Shown here: positions 42,802 to 50,915 of the stretch, piece by piece
How positions within the stretch are numbered: the stretch's first letter is position 1
How the letters are laid out: every line of letters begins with the position of its first letter
Source of the DNA: Fimbriimonas sp.
GTDB lineage: Bacteria; Armatimonadota; Fimbriimonadia; Fimbriimonadales; Fimbriimonadaceae
NCBI GenBank assembly: GCA_029866005.1
Contig: JARXAE010000033.1
Location: 1 to 64,000, forward strand
Length of the DNA stretch: 64,000 bases
Direction of reading: 5' to 3'
Made by a program: the position numbers and the translations under genes
Notes under the pieces: model-generated
The model's database searches: none
Told to the model about the DNA's origin: nothing
What the model saw: the letters and a program-made list of their open reading frames with translations, nothing else

Positions 42802-45800
42802 ATGAATACCATCCGTAATTCAGCACTGAGTGGTGCGTTGTTGCTTGGATTGGCTTCGGTCGTCGGTGCACAGGTGGCGTCAAGCTCCACCGCCACTGAC
42901 TTCAAAAGTCGACTCAATCGAACCGCATTCACCCAAAATAAGGGTCAATGGAATTCTGAAGCTCTCTTCTCTGGCTCAGCCAATGGAATGGATCTTTGGA
43001 TTTCGAAGAAAGGTTTAGTCTTCCAGTACAACCGAACAAAGAACGATAAGGCCAGCCAATACGGCGGGCATACCGTTGGAATGTTGTTCGAGGGTGCGGA
43101 GAAGTTCTCAGCCGTAGGTGTGAAGTCGACTGGAGTCCGACAGTTTGTGTCGGCCGGAAAGTCCGGTACCGTTACAACGAATAACTACGAAAAAGTTCGT
43201 TTGAACGGAATCTATAAAGGCGTCGACGCAATTGCCTACTTCGAAAATAAGACTCCTCGTTACGACTTCATTGTCAAGCCAGGTGCTGACGTTAACTCAA
43301 TCAACCTGAACTTTAAGGGAGCATCCTCACTAAAGGTTGTCGATCCTCACCGACTCGAAGTCGGAACCGTGCTTGGTGCAAAGTACCAACAGGGACTCTT
43401 CGCATACCAAATGATCGGTGGGAAGCAAGTTTCTGTTCCCGTCAAGTTTAAGAAGATCGACGCTACCCACATCGGGTTCGAAGTCGGTGCCTACGATCAT
43501 TCCAAGTCGCTCGTTATTGACCCACTCGTCTACGGAACTTACTACGGCGGCGATCAAGGTTATGACGAAGTGCGCGGAGTCGCCGCTGACACGCTCGGTT
43601 CGGTCTATCTCACTGGATACACTCGCTCGGCAATCTATCCGATTCTTTTTGGTCCATTCGGTTTCGGTACCGCCGTTGGAAGGGACGCTTTTGTGTCTAG
43701 GTTGCAAGGCGATGCCTACAACCATGACTATTCAATGCTGATTTCAGGATCGGGCAACGAACAGGGCAATTTTATCCAGCTCGACCCGCTAGGAAATGTC
43801 TGGGTAGTAGGATCGACGAACTCGCCAAACTTCCCGCCGTTTCAATCTGCTCCATCAACTGCCGTTGGAAACATTTGGATTTTGCGCTTGACCAAGTCGC
43901 CGACCACTGTCTTGACTCCGGTGAACAATGGATCTTGGTCACTGTTTCGCATTGGGGATTCGACGGTAACGCCTCGAATCTCCGCAATCCGATCATTCAG
44001 TATCCGCCCCGACGCCACGGCTGTTTCAGGAGCAACGATTCGTTTACTTCTGACAGGTTCCTGTACTCCAGCCGGGGTATCCGAGCTCGGTGCCGCCACT
44101 GGAAACAAGGGTGCTTTCTACCTGTCGATTGACTTCGATGAGGCGACGAACCTTTTCACTCCATTCAGAGCGGCGTCTGGTTATATCCAAACGGGTGGAA
44201 CAGCTACGCCGACGATTACCGGCGGTTCATATGACAGGTCAGGGAACTTCTTCCTCAACGGAACGCTGAACGCGACCGGGAACTCAGATACCGCTGGTGC
44301 AAACCCGGTCTTTACAACCACTCCAGGGGGCTATACAAATAGCAGGCTGCAAAGAGGCCGCGACATCTGGATTCAAAAGCACTCTCCAAGCGCCGGCATG
44401 ATCTGGTCGTCGCTTCTAGGTGGAGCTGATGACGACATCACCGAAGGTTTCTTCAAGACGCACAACGCGAACGGTACAGAGGTTGGTGGAACTACGTGTG
44501 CTACAGACCCTGCCGGTAACGTCTACATCTTGGGTCGATCTCCGTCGTTTGATTTTCCTCGAACACGCGGTGTCTTTGGCGAATCCTTCATCTCAGGAAA
44601 CAACTTCATGACGGTGACGAAGATCAGTGCTGATGGTAGTGCGATTTTGTACTCCACTCATCTGAGAAATGGCGGAACCGTTAGCGGATCCGGGATTGCG
44701 GTTGACCCTCGTGGAAATGCCTACATTACTGGTGTCGCAAGTGCGGTCTATTTCATCAACGGAACCCCTCCGGATCCAGTTGAACCCAACGCGGTTACCG
44801 GAGTTGGATCAATTCCGCTCCAAGACCCTATCAGAGCTGCGTACACCCAGCCCGCTACCCCAGAAACCAGAACCAACGACGGCTTCTTCTTGATCCTCAA
44901 CGCTGATGCGACGGGACTCTTGAGAGGCACCTACGTTGGTGGAATCCTCGATGAGGGCGTGTTTGCCCCCTACGTTGATAATCTGGGTGACGTTTGGGTT
45001 TATGGTTGGGTCGATACTTGGCGACGCTACCGTGTATTCAGTTCAACTGGAACACCGACCGACCGACCAGATAGCAATGGAAGAACAGGTGGGCTTGATA
45101 CCGGGTTCATCACAAATCTTGCTTTCAAGCAAGGTGCGGAGCCTAACGGCGGCGGCGGTGTCGAGAACGAGACCAATGGCTACTTCCTCACCACGATGGC
45201 GGAAGTTGGCACAAACATCTCTTATCGACGCGATGGCTTCTTGCTTCGCTTCCGTGAATCACTTCCTCTCATCAGCAACCTGACCATGAATCCGGCGAGC
45301 ATCGCTGGAGGAGATCCGTCGGGACTTGCAAGCCCCCCAGCTTCCACAGGCACGGTCACTCTGTCCGCACCTGCACCAACGGGCGGTTCAACGATCACGC
45401 TGACGCTGGACAACGCGGCCCTCGCCTCGTTCCAACCAGCATCCAGCCTGACTACGACAACAATCACTGTCAACGAAGGCGCAACTACTGCAAACTTCCA
45501 AGTCTTTGGTCGAGTTGTCACCGGTAACCAAACCGTCAGTGTCAAGGCAGATTACGGCGGAAACGTACGAATCGCGTCACTTCAAATCACCCCGTGGCTG
45601 AGGTCTCTCGTCCTGACACCGACCAGTGTCATCGGCGGCAACACCTCTTCTGGAACTATCTCTCTCAACGCGCCAGCGCCAGCCGCTGGAGCGGTCATTA
45701 CCCTCGGAACAGATCGACCCGATCTCGTCACCTTCCCAGGTGGCGGAACTGTCACAGTTCCTGGCGGAGCAACGCAAGTCTCATTTGTGATTGATACCAA

Positions 45801-47109
45801 TGGTGTCACCTTGGATCAGACTGCTTCTATCAATACGTCACTTCTCGGAGTGACCCGAACGGCAGCTTTGGGTATTACCCAAGCCAGATTGCGTAGCATC
45901 ACCATTAACCCAACCGCCGTTGCTGCCGGAGGAACCACAAGTGGTTTCGTACGGCTTGACGGAGAGGCAGGTGCGGACATGCTCGTTGATGTTTACATCT
46001 CGGGTAACCCAGCGGGCTACGTGGTTTCTCCAACTCAGGTAACCGTTCCTGCGGGAGCCTCGCAATCAGGTCCGTTTACGATCACAACTCCATTTGAGGC
46101 TGCGAACGTTAGTCGAGTCATTCTTGCAGAACGAAGAAGCGGCGCCGGCACTGTCATTGACGGACCAGTCAGCACCACGTTGGATGTCCGAGCTGTGCTA
46201 GTAACTGGCTTCGTAGTTGTTGATCCAAGGACTGTCGCCAGCGGCGGCACGACCACCGGAACAATCACGTTGAGCACTGCAGCGCCTGCCGGCGGTGCGA
46301 GAGTTCAGCTCAACAGTAGCCGACCTGACCTCCTCAACCCAGTTGACACCTCAGGAAACATCATCTCCGAAGTAGTAATACCAAGTGGTCAAACGACTGC
46401 AACGGTAAGACTCCGAGCTCTTTTCGCACTCAACGGCGACGAGGTGGCCCGAATCACAGCATGGAGAGGTCCATCGATGAGCCTCGGTCAGTTCCAAGAC
46501 GTTACCGTCCAGGCACTAACCTACTCTCTCGCGATCAATCCAACTGCGGTGAACGACGGAGGCAATGCAACCGGAACGATCACAATCGGTGCTCCAGCCC
46601 TTCCTGGCTTTGAGATGAATCTGGCAGTTGACCTGGCAGGCGTAACTCTCAACCCGAACCCAGTGGTATTCGCCGATGGAGCAACAACGGCAACGTTCAG
46701 CATTGGAACCCCTGCCCTTACTGAGACCCGTGTCGCCACGATCTCAGCACAGGCGGGAACGCTTCCAGCGGCAACGGCAACCCTGACGGTTCGTGCCCTT
46801 GAGGTGAGTTCAATTAGGCTGCTACCAGGGAATCAGGTCAGACAGAACGCTGATGTAAGGATTGAGGTCACTCTTAACCGAGCACCAGCCGTGAACACCA
46901 CGGGAACGATCACGTTCTCGAACGCGAGCCTGCTCAATCTGCCCACCGGCGTGACAAGCGTAAACTTCACAGTCAACGCTGGTCAAACCAGGGGAACCGT
47001 GATCCTGCGAACTCGCCGAGTTCCACGAAACCTCAGCTCAACTGTCACGGCAACTGTCAGCTCGTCTGGTAACCCGTCGGTCAGTACAACACTCACTGTG
47101 ATTCGATAA
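42802..47109 (+). CDS. giant secreted DUF7948/SBBP beta-propeller and Ig-repeat protein
   Basis: 1435 residues from ATG 42802. Signal peptide MNTIRNSALSGALLLGLA...VGA|Q. Nucleotides ~42880-43520 encode a region with FTQNKGQWNSEALF and YDFIVKPGADVNSINLNFKGA, typical of the N-terminal DUF7948-like domain that precedes SBBP repeats. 43520-45280 holds the beta-propeller (GVAADTLGSVYLTGYT, GVTDPAGN-like SBBP phrases such as TTCATDPAGNVYILG). 45283-47109 holds six Ig-like repeats of about 100 residues whose starts are near 45283, 45607, 45898, 46210, 46528 and 46813, each with a 'xLxPTxVxxGGxxxGTIxLxxPAPxGG' beginning. No sorting tail at the end. Surface or secreted adhesin/matrix type; function unknown. 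Confidence 0.85.
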   Translation: MNTIRNSALSGALLLGLASVVGAQVASSSTATDFKSRLNRTAFTQNKGQWNSEALFSGSANGMDLWISKKGLVFQYNRTKNDKASQYGGHTVGMLFEGAEKFSAVGVKSTGVRQFVSAGKSGTVTTNNYEKVRLNGIYKGVDAIAYFENKTPRYDFIVKPGADVNSINLNFKGASSLKVVDPHRLEVGTVLGAKYQQGLFAYQMIGGKQVSVPVKFKKIDATHIGFEVGAYDHSKSLVIDPLVYGTYYGGDQGYDEVRGVAADTLGSVYLTGYTRSAIYPILFGPFGFGTAVGRDAFVSRLQGDAYNHDYSMLISGSGNEQGNFIQLDPLGNVWVVGSTNSPNFPPFQSAPSTAVGNIWILRLTKSPTTVLTPVNNGSWSLFRIGDSTVTPRISAIRSFSIRPDATAVSGATIRLLLTGSCTPAGVSELGAATGNKGAFYLSIDFDEATNLFTPFRAASGYIQTGGTATPTITGGSYDRSGNFFLNGTLNATGNSDTAGANPVFTTTPGGYTNSRLQRGRDIWIQKHSPSAGMIWSSLLGGADDDITEGFFKTHNANGTEVGGTTCATDPAGNVYILGRSPSFDFPRTRGVFGESFISGNNFMTVTKISADGSAILYSTHLRNGGTVSGSGIAVDPRGNAYITGVASAVYFINGTPPDPVEPNAVTGVGSIPLQDPIRAAYTQPATPETRTNDGFFLILNADATGLLRGTYVGGILDEGVFAPYVDNLGDVWVYGWVDTWRRYRVFSSTGTPTDRPDSNGRTGGLDTGFITNLAFKQGAEPNGGGGVENETNGYFLTTMAEVGTNISYRRDGFLLRFRESLPLISNLTMNPASIAGGDPSGLASPPASTGTVTLSAPAPTGGSTITLTLDNAALASFQPASSLTTTTITVNEGATTANFQVFGRVVTGNQTVSVKADYGGNVRIASLQITPWLRSLVLTPTSVIGGNTSSGTISLNAPAPAAGAVITLGTDRPDLVTFPGGGTVTVPGGATQVSFVIDTNGVTLDQTASINTSLLGVTRTAALGITQARLRSITINPTAVAAGGTTSGFVRLDGEAGADMLVDVYISGNPAGYVVSPTQVTVPAGASQSGPFTITTPFEAANVSRVILAERRSGAGTVIDGPVSTTLDVRAVLVTGFVVVDPRTVASGGTTTGTITLSTAAPAGGARVQLNSSRPDLLNPVDTSGNIISEVVIPSGQTTATVRLRALFALNGDEVARITAWRGPSMSLGQFQDVTVQALTYSLAINPTAVNDGGNATGTITIGAPALPGFEMNLAVDLAGVTLNPNPVVFADGATTATFSIGTPALTETRVATISAQAGTLPAATATLTVRALEVSSIRLLPGNQVRQNADVRIEVTLNRAPAVNTTGTITFSNASLLNLPTGVTSVNFTVNAGQTRGTVILRTRRVPRNLSSTVTATVSSSGNPSVSTTLTVIR

Positions 47110-47124
47110 GGATCATAAAGAGAC

Positions 47125-47158
47125 AAGCCCCTCCAATATTCTTGGAGGGGCTTTTCTG
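47125..47158 (+). terminator. rho-independent terminator after the giant protein
   Basis: AAGCCCCTCCAA, loop TATTC, TTGGAGGGGCTT, TTCTGT. Twelve-bp perfect stem. It also faces the convergent gpmA gene. Confidence 0.9.
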
Positions 47159-47171
47159 TGTCAATCTGAAA

Positions 47172-47774
47172 TCACAAAATCGACTTGCCAAGCACGTCGC
47201 CATCAACCGAAAGATCATAAACCAAAGGAACTCCAGTGCCCAGGTTCAGCTCGAGAACCTCTGCTTCCGAAAGCCCATCAAGTTTCATCACAATGGACCG
47301 GTTTGAGTTGCCATGAGCAACCACGAGGACATCCTTGCCAAGCGCAATATCTCCGAGGACAGCCCTCTCAAAGAATGGAAGCGTTCTGGCTGCAGTGTCC
47401 TTCAGTGATTCGCCGTTGGGAGGTGGAATATCGTAACTCCGTCGCCAGATCTTGACTTGCTCGTCACCGAACTTTTCCGCAGTCTTCTTCTTGTTGAGTC
47501 CTTGCAGATCGCCGTAATGTCGCTCATTGAGTGCTCCGTCCCGAATGATCGGAACTGTAACACCCATTCCCTCAAGAATGAGGTCAAGTGTGCGCTGCGC
47601 GCGCTGAAGTCCGCTGGTGTAAGCAACATCAATCGAGATCCCCTTCAACCGCGCTCCGGCGGCCAGTGCCTCGTCTACACCTTTTGCAGTAAGGGGAACG
47701 TCAACCCAACCGGTGAACCGGTCCTCGACGTTCCAAAGTGACTGTCCGTGTCGGACCAGAATCAGTTTTGGCAT
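47172..47774 (-). CDS. gpmA: 2,3-bisphosphoglycerate-dependent phosphoglycerate mutase
   Basis: 200 residues. RHG at residues 8-10 with catalytic His9, the GLQRAQRT and ALNERHYGDLQG motifs, and the second histidine in VVAHGNSNR. Interconverts 3- and 2-phosphoglycerate in glycolysis. Slightly shorter than the usual ~230-250 residues, since a C-terminal loop is missing, as in the compact bacterial forms. It begins 15 nt from the KdpD-like gene. Confidence 0.93.
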   Translation of the reverse strand: MPKLILVRHGQSLWNVEDRFTGWVDVPLTAKGVDEALAAGARLKGISIDVAYTSGLQRAQRTLDLILEGMGVTVPIIRDGALNERHYGDLQGLNKKKTAEKFGDEQVKIWRRSYDIPPPNGESLKDTAARTLPFFERAVLGDIALGKDVLVVAHGNSNRSIVMKLDGLSEAEVLELNLGTGVPLVYDLSVDGDVLGKSIL

Positions 47775-47789
47775 CGCAACAGAGTGTAC

Positions 47790-48878
47790 TTACTCGGCTG
47801 ACTCGTGCTGGGTAGCGACCACTAGGATATCGACTGTCTTGAGCTGTTTCGCTAATTCAAGCAAAAGAGACCCTTTCAGGAAGTCTTGTAGCTTTGTCCG
47901 ATCGCTGTGACCAAGAATGATTTGGGTCACATTGTTCTCTTGAACATATTTGATGATGGAGGAACCAACATCACCTTTCAAAGTGACGGTTGGAATTCCC
48001 AGGCGCTCGCAAAGCATGAAGTCATCCTGAAGAATTCTCGCAGCCGTGTCTGGCAACTTTGGTTCTTCAACATAAACTGCCTTCACCTCGCCCTGCATTT
48101 TCTGGGCAAGTCTCCAGCCTCGACGAATCAACCTCAGGGACGATCGGGTCGGAGTAATGCAGATCAGAACACGGTCGCTCGTTTGCCACGGCCTAGCGAT
48201 ACGCTCGCGCTTGCGCCAAGCGATGAGATCCTCATCAACGCGTCCAGCGATTTCACGCATCGCCATCTCTCGCAAGGCGTTTAACTTCACCTCATCGTAT
48301 CTTCCCTTAAGTTCTGCTTCGACAGACTCAGTCGGAACGATTTCTCCGCGCTTGACGCGGTTCCTGAGCGCCTGAGGCGTAACATCAACAAGTTCCACCT
48401 CATCGGCATGGTGAAAAAGTCTGTCTGGAACCGTCTCTTCGACCCGCCGACCGGTGATTTCAAAGATGTCGTCGTTCAACGATTCAAGCGACTCAACGTT
48501 CATCGTTGCCAAAACGTGAATCCCTTTTTGCAACAACTCCTCAACATCTTCCCACCTCTTCGCGTGGGCCGAACCTGGAACGTTGATATGAGCAAGGTTA
48601 TCCACCAGAACCGTATGTGGGGCCAGCTTTAAGATCGAGGGAATATCAATCTCTCGTCCCTCAGTTCCTCCGTACTGGAAAACGAGTGGGGGAATCGTTT
48701 GCAAACCCGCGCTGAAATCATCCGACAAAAGACGGTCCCCTGCGTTGATGATTGCAATAACACAGTCCTCCCCGCGTGCAGCACGCCGACGCGCTTCCTC
48801 AATCATCACTTTCGCCTTTCCGACGCCAGGGGCGTAGCCCAAAAAGATCTTTAGTTTTCCCGGAGTATTGGATGGCAT
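47790..48878 (-). CDS. stand-alone KdpD N-terminal sensor plus USP domain (no kinase)
   Basis: 362 residues. KdpD sensor domain at 1-230: Walker A-like GYAPGVGKA at residues 14-22 (the usual Thr after Lys is Ala), ATMNVESLESLNDDIFEITG, then PDRLFHHADEVELVDVTP. Residues ~230-360 are a universal-stress-type alpha/beta domain (RVLICITPTRSSLRLIRRGW, IILGHSDRTKLQDFLKGSLLLELAKQ). There are no transmembrane helices, DHp or ATPase domains, so it cannot autophosphorylate. In full-length KdpD the two domains sense K+ and c-di-AMP. A response regulator lies 3 nt upstream. No kdpFABC genes are in the window. Confidence 0.9.
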   Translation of the reverse strand: MPSNTPGKLKIFLGYAPGVGKAKVMIEEARRRAARGEDCVIAIINAGDRLLSDDFSAGLQTIPPLVFQYGGTEGREIDIPSILKLAPHTVLVDNLAHINVPGSAHAKRWEDVEELLQKGIHVLATMNVESLESLNDDIFEITGRRVEETVPDRLFHHADEVELVDVTPQALRNRVKRGEIVPTESVEAELKGRYDEVKLNALREMAMREIAGRVDEDLIAWRKRERIARPWQTSDRVLICITPTRSSLRLIRRGWRLAQKMQGEVKAVYVEEPKLPDTAARILQDDFMLCERLGIPTVTLKGDVGSSIIKYVQENNVTQIILGHSDRTKLQDFLKGSLLLELAKQLKTVDILVVATQHESAE

Positions 48879-48881
48879 ACG

Positions 48882-49634
48882 TTAGTCCGCAAGAGCGACC
48901 GTCATCATGCGGTCTATCCATTCAGTATGACGTTTCAAGAGGGGATCGATCATTAACGTTGCTGAAGGAGGAATCGACTTTTCCGTTCGCAGATGGGTTT
49001 CAAGCTCGAATTCACACATCGCCTGGAAGAATCGTTTTCCGCACGGGACCACGTCCGCGTCGATGTAAGCCTTGATGAGCTCCTGCACCACCGCGGGAAG
49101 AATCACCTTCACATATCTCGGAGAGTCGTTCTCTTTGATAACTTCAAAGGTGCAAGTGAGATCACCGTAAATGTCGTCTAACGCCTCTTCATTCAGTTCG
49201 AAGTTAAATCCACCGACGTTTCTACGAGAAAACTCGCGTGATACCGTCGCGATGGGAGTGTGCTTTCCGTCTCTCTCGAGTGCCGATCGAACTGCGTCCC
49301 GCAGAGCTTCCGGTGCAAAAGGCTTGCGAAGAAAATCGGTAGCTCCCCGGTTCATCGCCTCTATGGCTGTTTCGCAACCTCCATAGCCCGACACGATGAT
49401 CACTTTCGCCGAAGGATCTCGTCGTATCATCTCCTGCTCGACTTCAATCCCGGTCATATCCGGCATTTTGTAGTCAGAAACCACGATATCGAAGTTGGCG
49501 CCATTGCCATAAACGGCGAGTCCGTCACTACCGCTGTGAGCAGTTGTAACGTTGTATCCAGAGTTGGAAAGTACCAACTCCATCATCTTTAAAATGCAAG
49601 ATTCGTCGTCGATGACGAGAACGTTTGAACTCAA
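48882..49634 (-). CDS. response regulator with receiver domain and unknown output domain
   Basis: 250 residues. Receiver domain at 1-120: acidic pocket D9/D10, phosphoacceptor Asp54 in VVSDYKMPDMTG, and Lys103 in LRKPF. Residues ~130-250 are predicted compact alpha/beta (GGFNFELNEEALDDIYGDL, RYVKVILPAVVQELIKAYIDADVV) with no DNA-binding helix-turn-helix visible and no match I recognise. It precedes the KdpD-like sensor by 3 nt, so they are co-transcribed. No histidine kinase is found nearby; the phosphodonor is unknown. Confidence 0.9.
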   Translation of the reverse strand: MSSNVLVIDDESCILKMMELVLSNSGYNVTTAHSGSDGLAVYGNGANFDIVVSDYKMPDMTGIEVEQEMIRRDPSAKVIIVSGYGGCETAIEAMNRGATDFLRKPFAPEALRDAVRSALERDGKHTPIATVSREFSRRNVGGFNFELNEEALDDIYGDLTCTFEVIKENDSPRYVKVILPAVVQELIKAYIDADVVPCGKRFFQAMCEFELETHLRTEKSIPPSATLMIDPLLKRHTEWIDRMMTVALAD

Positions 49635-49794
49635 ATATCCTCCGTGCTTCCGGTCGCCCTTCTATATACGTTTCAGAAGGTGAAAGAGATGTGCACTTCC
49701 AAAGATTGATTATGGTTTGTTGAACACTCATCAAAGACTGTTATTTCGAAGATTCCGGACAATCTATTGAGCACGCGAGCGGCACTTCCGAACG

Positions 49795-49800
49795 TATAAA
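49795..49800 (+). promoter_or_regulatory. -10 box next to GTG start (possible leaderless transcript)
   Basis: TATAAA ends 8 nt before the GTG at 49809, with no ribosome site between. As at 41082, this would make a leaderless or near-leaderless transcript. No -35 match at normal spacing. Confidence 0.35.
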
Positions 49801-49808
49801 CTAGAGTA

Positions 49809-50489
49809 GTGAAGTCGCTCAGGTGGATAGGAATCGGGATAGGGCTTGTTTTTGGCTACTTCACATACAACGTGATCCATCTCGCCCTCACTCGAGGAAA
49901 AGTCGATCCAACAATGGATTTCTCCAAACCTCGCCACCCCGTCACTCCCGAAATGGCGGCGGAGGTCAAGAAACTCAACCTCAAAACGGCCAAACTCTTC
50001 AAACTCCCGAACACAAGGGGCAAACTCACAGCCATCGGAGGCTCCGGACCCCGCCCACAGTTCATATACGCTATCAAGAAAGGCTGCCCTTGCTCATTTG
50101 ACGCAGAGCCACTGATGCAGGCACTTTACAAGCACTTCCAGGGGAAAATCGAGTTTGTTGGCGTTACTGATGCCGAGCAAAAAGATGCCCTGAAATGGGA
50201 AAGTGATCTGCGTGTTCCCTATGCAGTCGTCAGCAACCCCAAAGTTGAAGTGATGCAGGAGTACCAGTTCCCAGCTTCGGTCTACTGTCATCTTGTTGAC
50301 ACGAGAGGAGTCATCGTCAAGCGATGGGCCGGCTACAGCCGCTCCTATCTGGCGGAAATGAACGTCGAGATGGCAACACTCCTCAAAGAAAAACCACGTC
50401 CTTTCGACTCACAATACGCCCCGGAAGCCAACACCAGCGGGTGTAGTTACGAAGGCTATAAGCCAGTGTTTGTTACCCCCGAAAACTGA
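49809..50489 (+). CDS. membrane-anchored thioredoxin-like protein with CPC motif
   Basis: 226 residues, GTG start. Residues 1-27 form a transmembrane anchor (WIGIGIGLVFGYFTYNVIHLAL). A thioredoxin/AhpC-type domain follows with the pair C93-P94-C95 in KKGCPCSFDAEP, then FVGVTDAEQKDAL, YAVVSNPKVEVMQEYQFPASVYCHLVDTRG and VKRWAGYSRSYL. The CPC spacing differs from the standard CxxC, so disulfide chemistry may differ. Likely a periplasmic redoxin. The small gene downstream at 50534 begins 45 nt later. Confidence 0.8.
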   Translation: MKSLRWIGIGIGLVFGYFTYNVIHLALTRGKVDPTMDFSKPRHPVTPEMAAEVKKLNLKTAKLFKLPNTRGKLTAIGGSGPRPQFIYAIKKGCPCSFDAEPLMQALYKHFQGKIEFVGVTDAEQKDALKWESDLRVPYAVVSNPKVEVMQEYQFPASVYCHLVDTRGVIVKRWAGYSRSYLAEMNVEMATLLKEKPRPFDSQYAPEANTSGCSYEGYKPVFVTPEN

Positions 50490-50533
50490 TTGGGGATAAA
50501 TACTTCTTCGCTCGTTAACAATACTGGAGCACA

Positions 50534-50869
50534 ATGGAGTCTATGGGAGTGAAGCTAACCGATCCATACGAGTTCCAAAATGAGTTCATCTCGATCCGAT
50601 TCCAAAACGGGCTCCCTCCTGAAGTCGGAATCAATGGAGTCCGGGCCGAAGATGTCATCGACGTCCTCATCGCAAAACTGAATCTCTACCAAAATGGTGA
50701 GCTCGCCTGCAAAGAGAACGATCAAGCCCTTGAATCACTCACGATTGCTCGAGATGCTCTCGTTCGCCGACGACAGCGCCGTCAAATCCAGGGCGTTTAT
50801 CACACTTTGACTCCGCACGCGGATCGTACCGAAGACGTTCACGAAGAGTTCTCCGCAACGGGTGCTTGA
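50534..50869 (+). CDS. small protein with Acb2/Tad1-like helical hairpin
   Basis: 111 residues; ATG 50534 with TGGAGC as ribosome site. Pattern: EVGINGVRAEDVIDVLIAKL (residues 30-49), then ACKENDQALESLTIARDALVRRRQRR (58-83). I recall the same framework, 'vGvNG.q.EDvi.vl...L..fQ.G.faC.EN..Al..l..A...L..R...R...Gv.gt', in small phage and bacterial proteins annotated as Acb2/Tad1 domain proteins, whose phage members bind cyclic nucleotides or NAD-derived signals and block CBASS/Thoeris defence. This is recollection of a family and not a search result. It lies between a redoxin and an M61 peptidase, with no phage genes around. Confidence 0.6.
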   Translation: MESMGVKLTDPYEFQNEFISIRFQNGLPPEVGINGVRAEDVIDVLIAKLNLYQNGELACKENDQALESLTIARDALVRRRQRRQIQGVYHTLTPHADRTEDVHEEFSATGA

Positions 50870-50915
50870 AGTTAACAACTAGAATTACTGGTACTGTTCG
50901 GGTTAAACTCGCTCC

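Noticed and set aside
42584-42883. Extended N-terminus of the GGDEF protein (100 residues)
   Set aside because: The translation is Ser/Arg/Leu-rich without domain character and overlaps the divergent upstream region; ATG 42583 is a better start.
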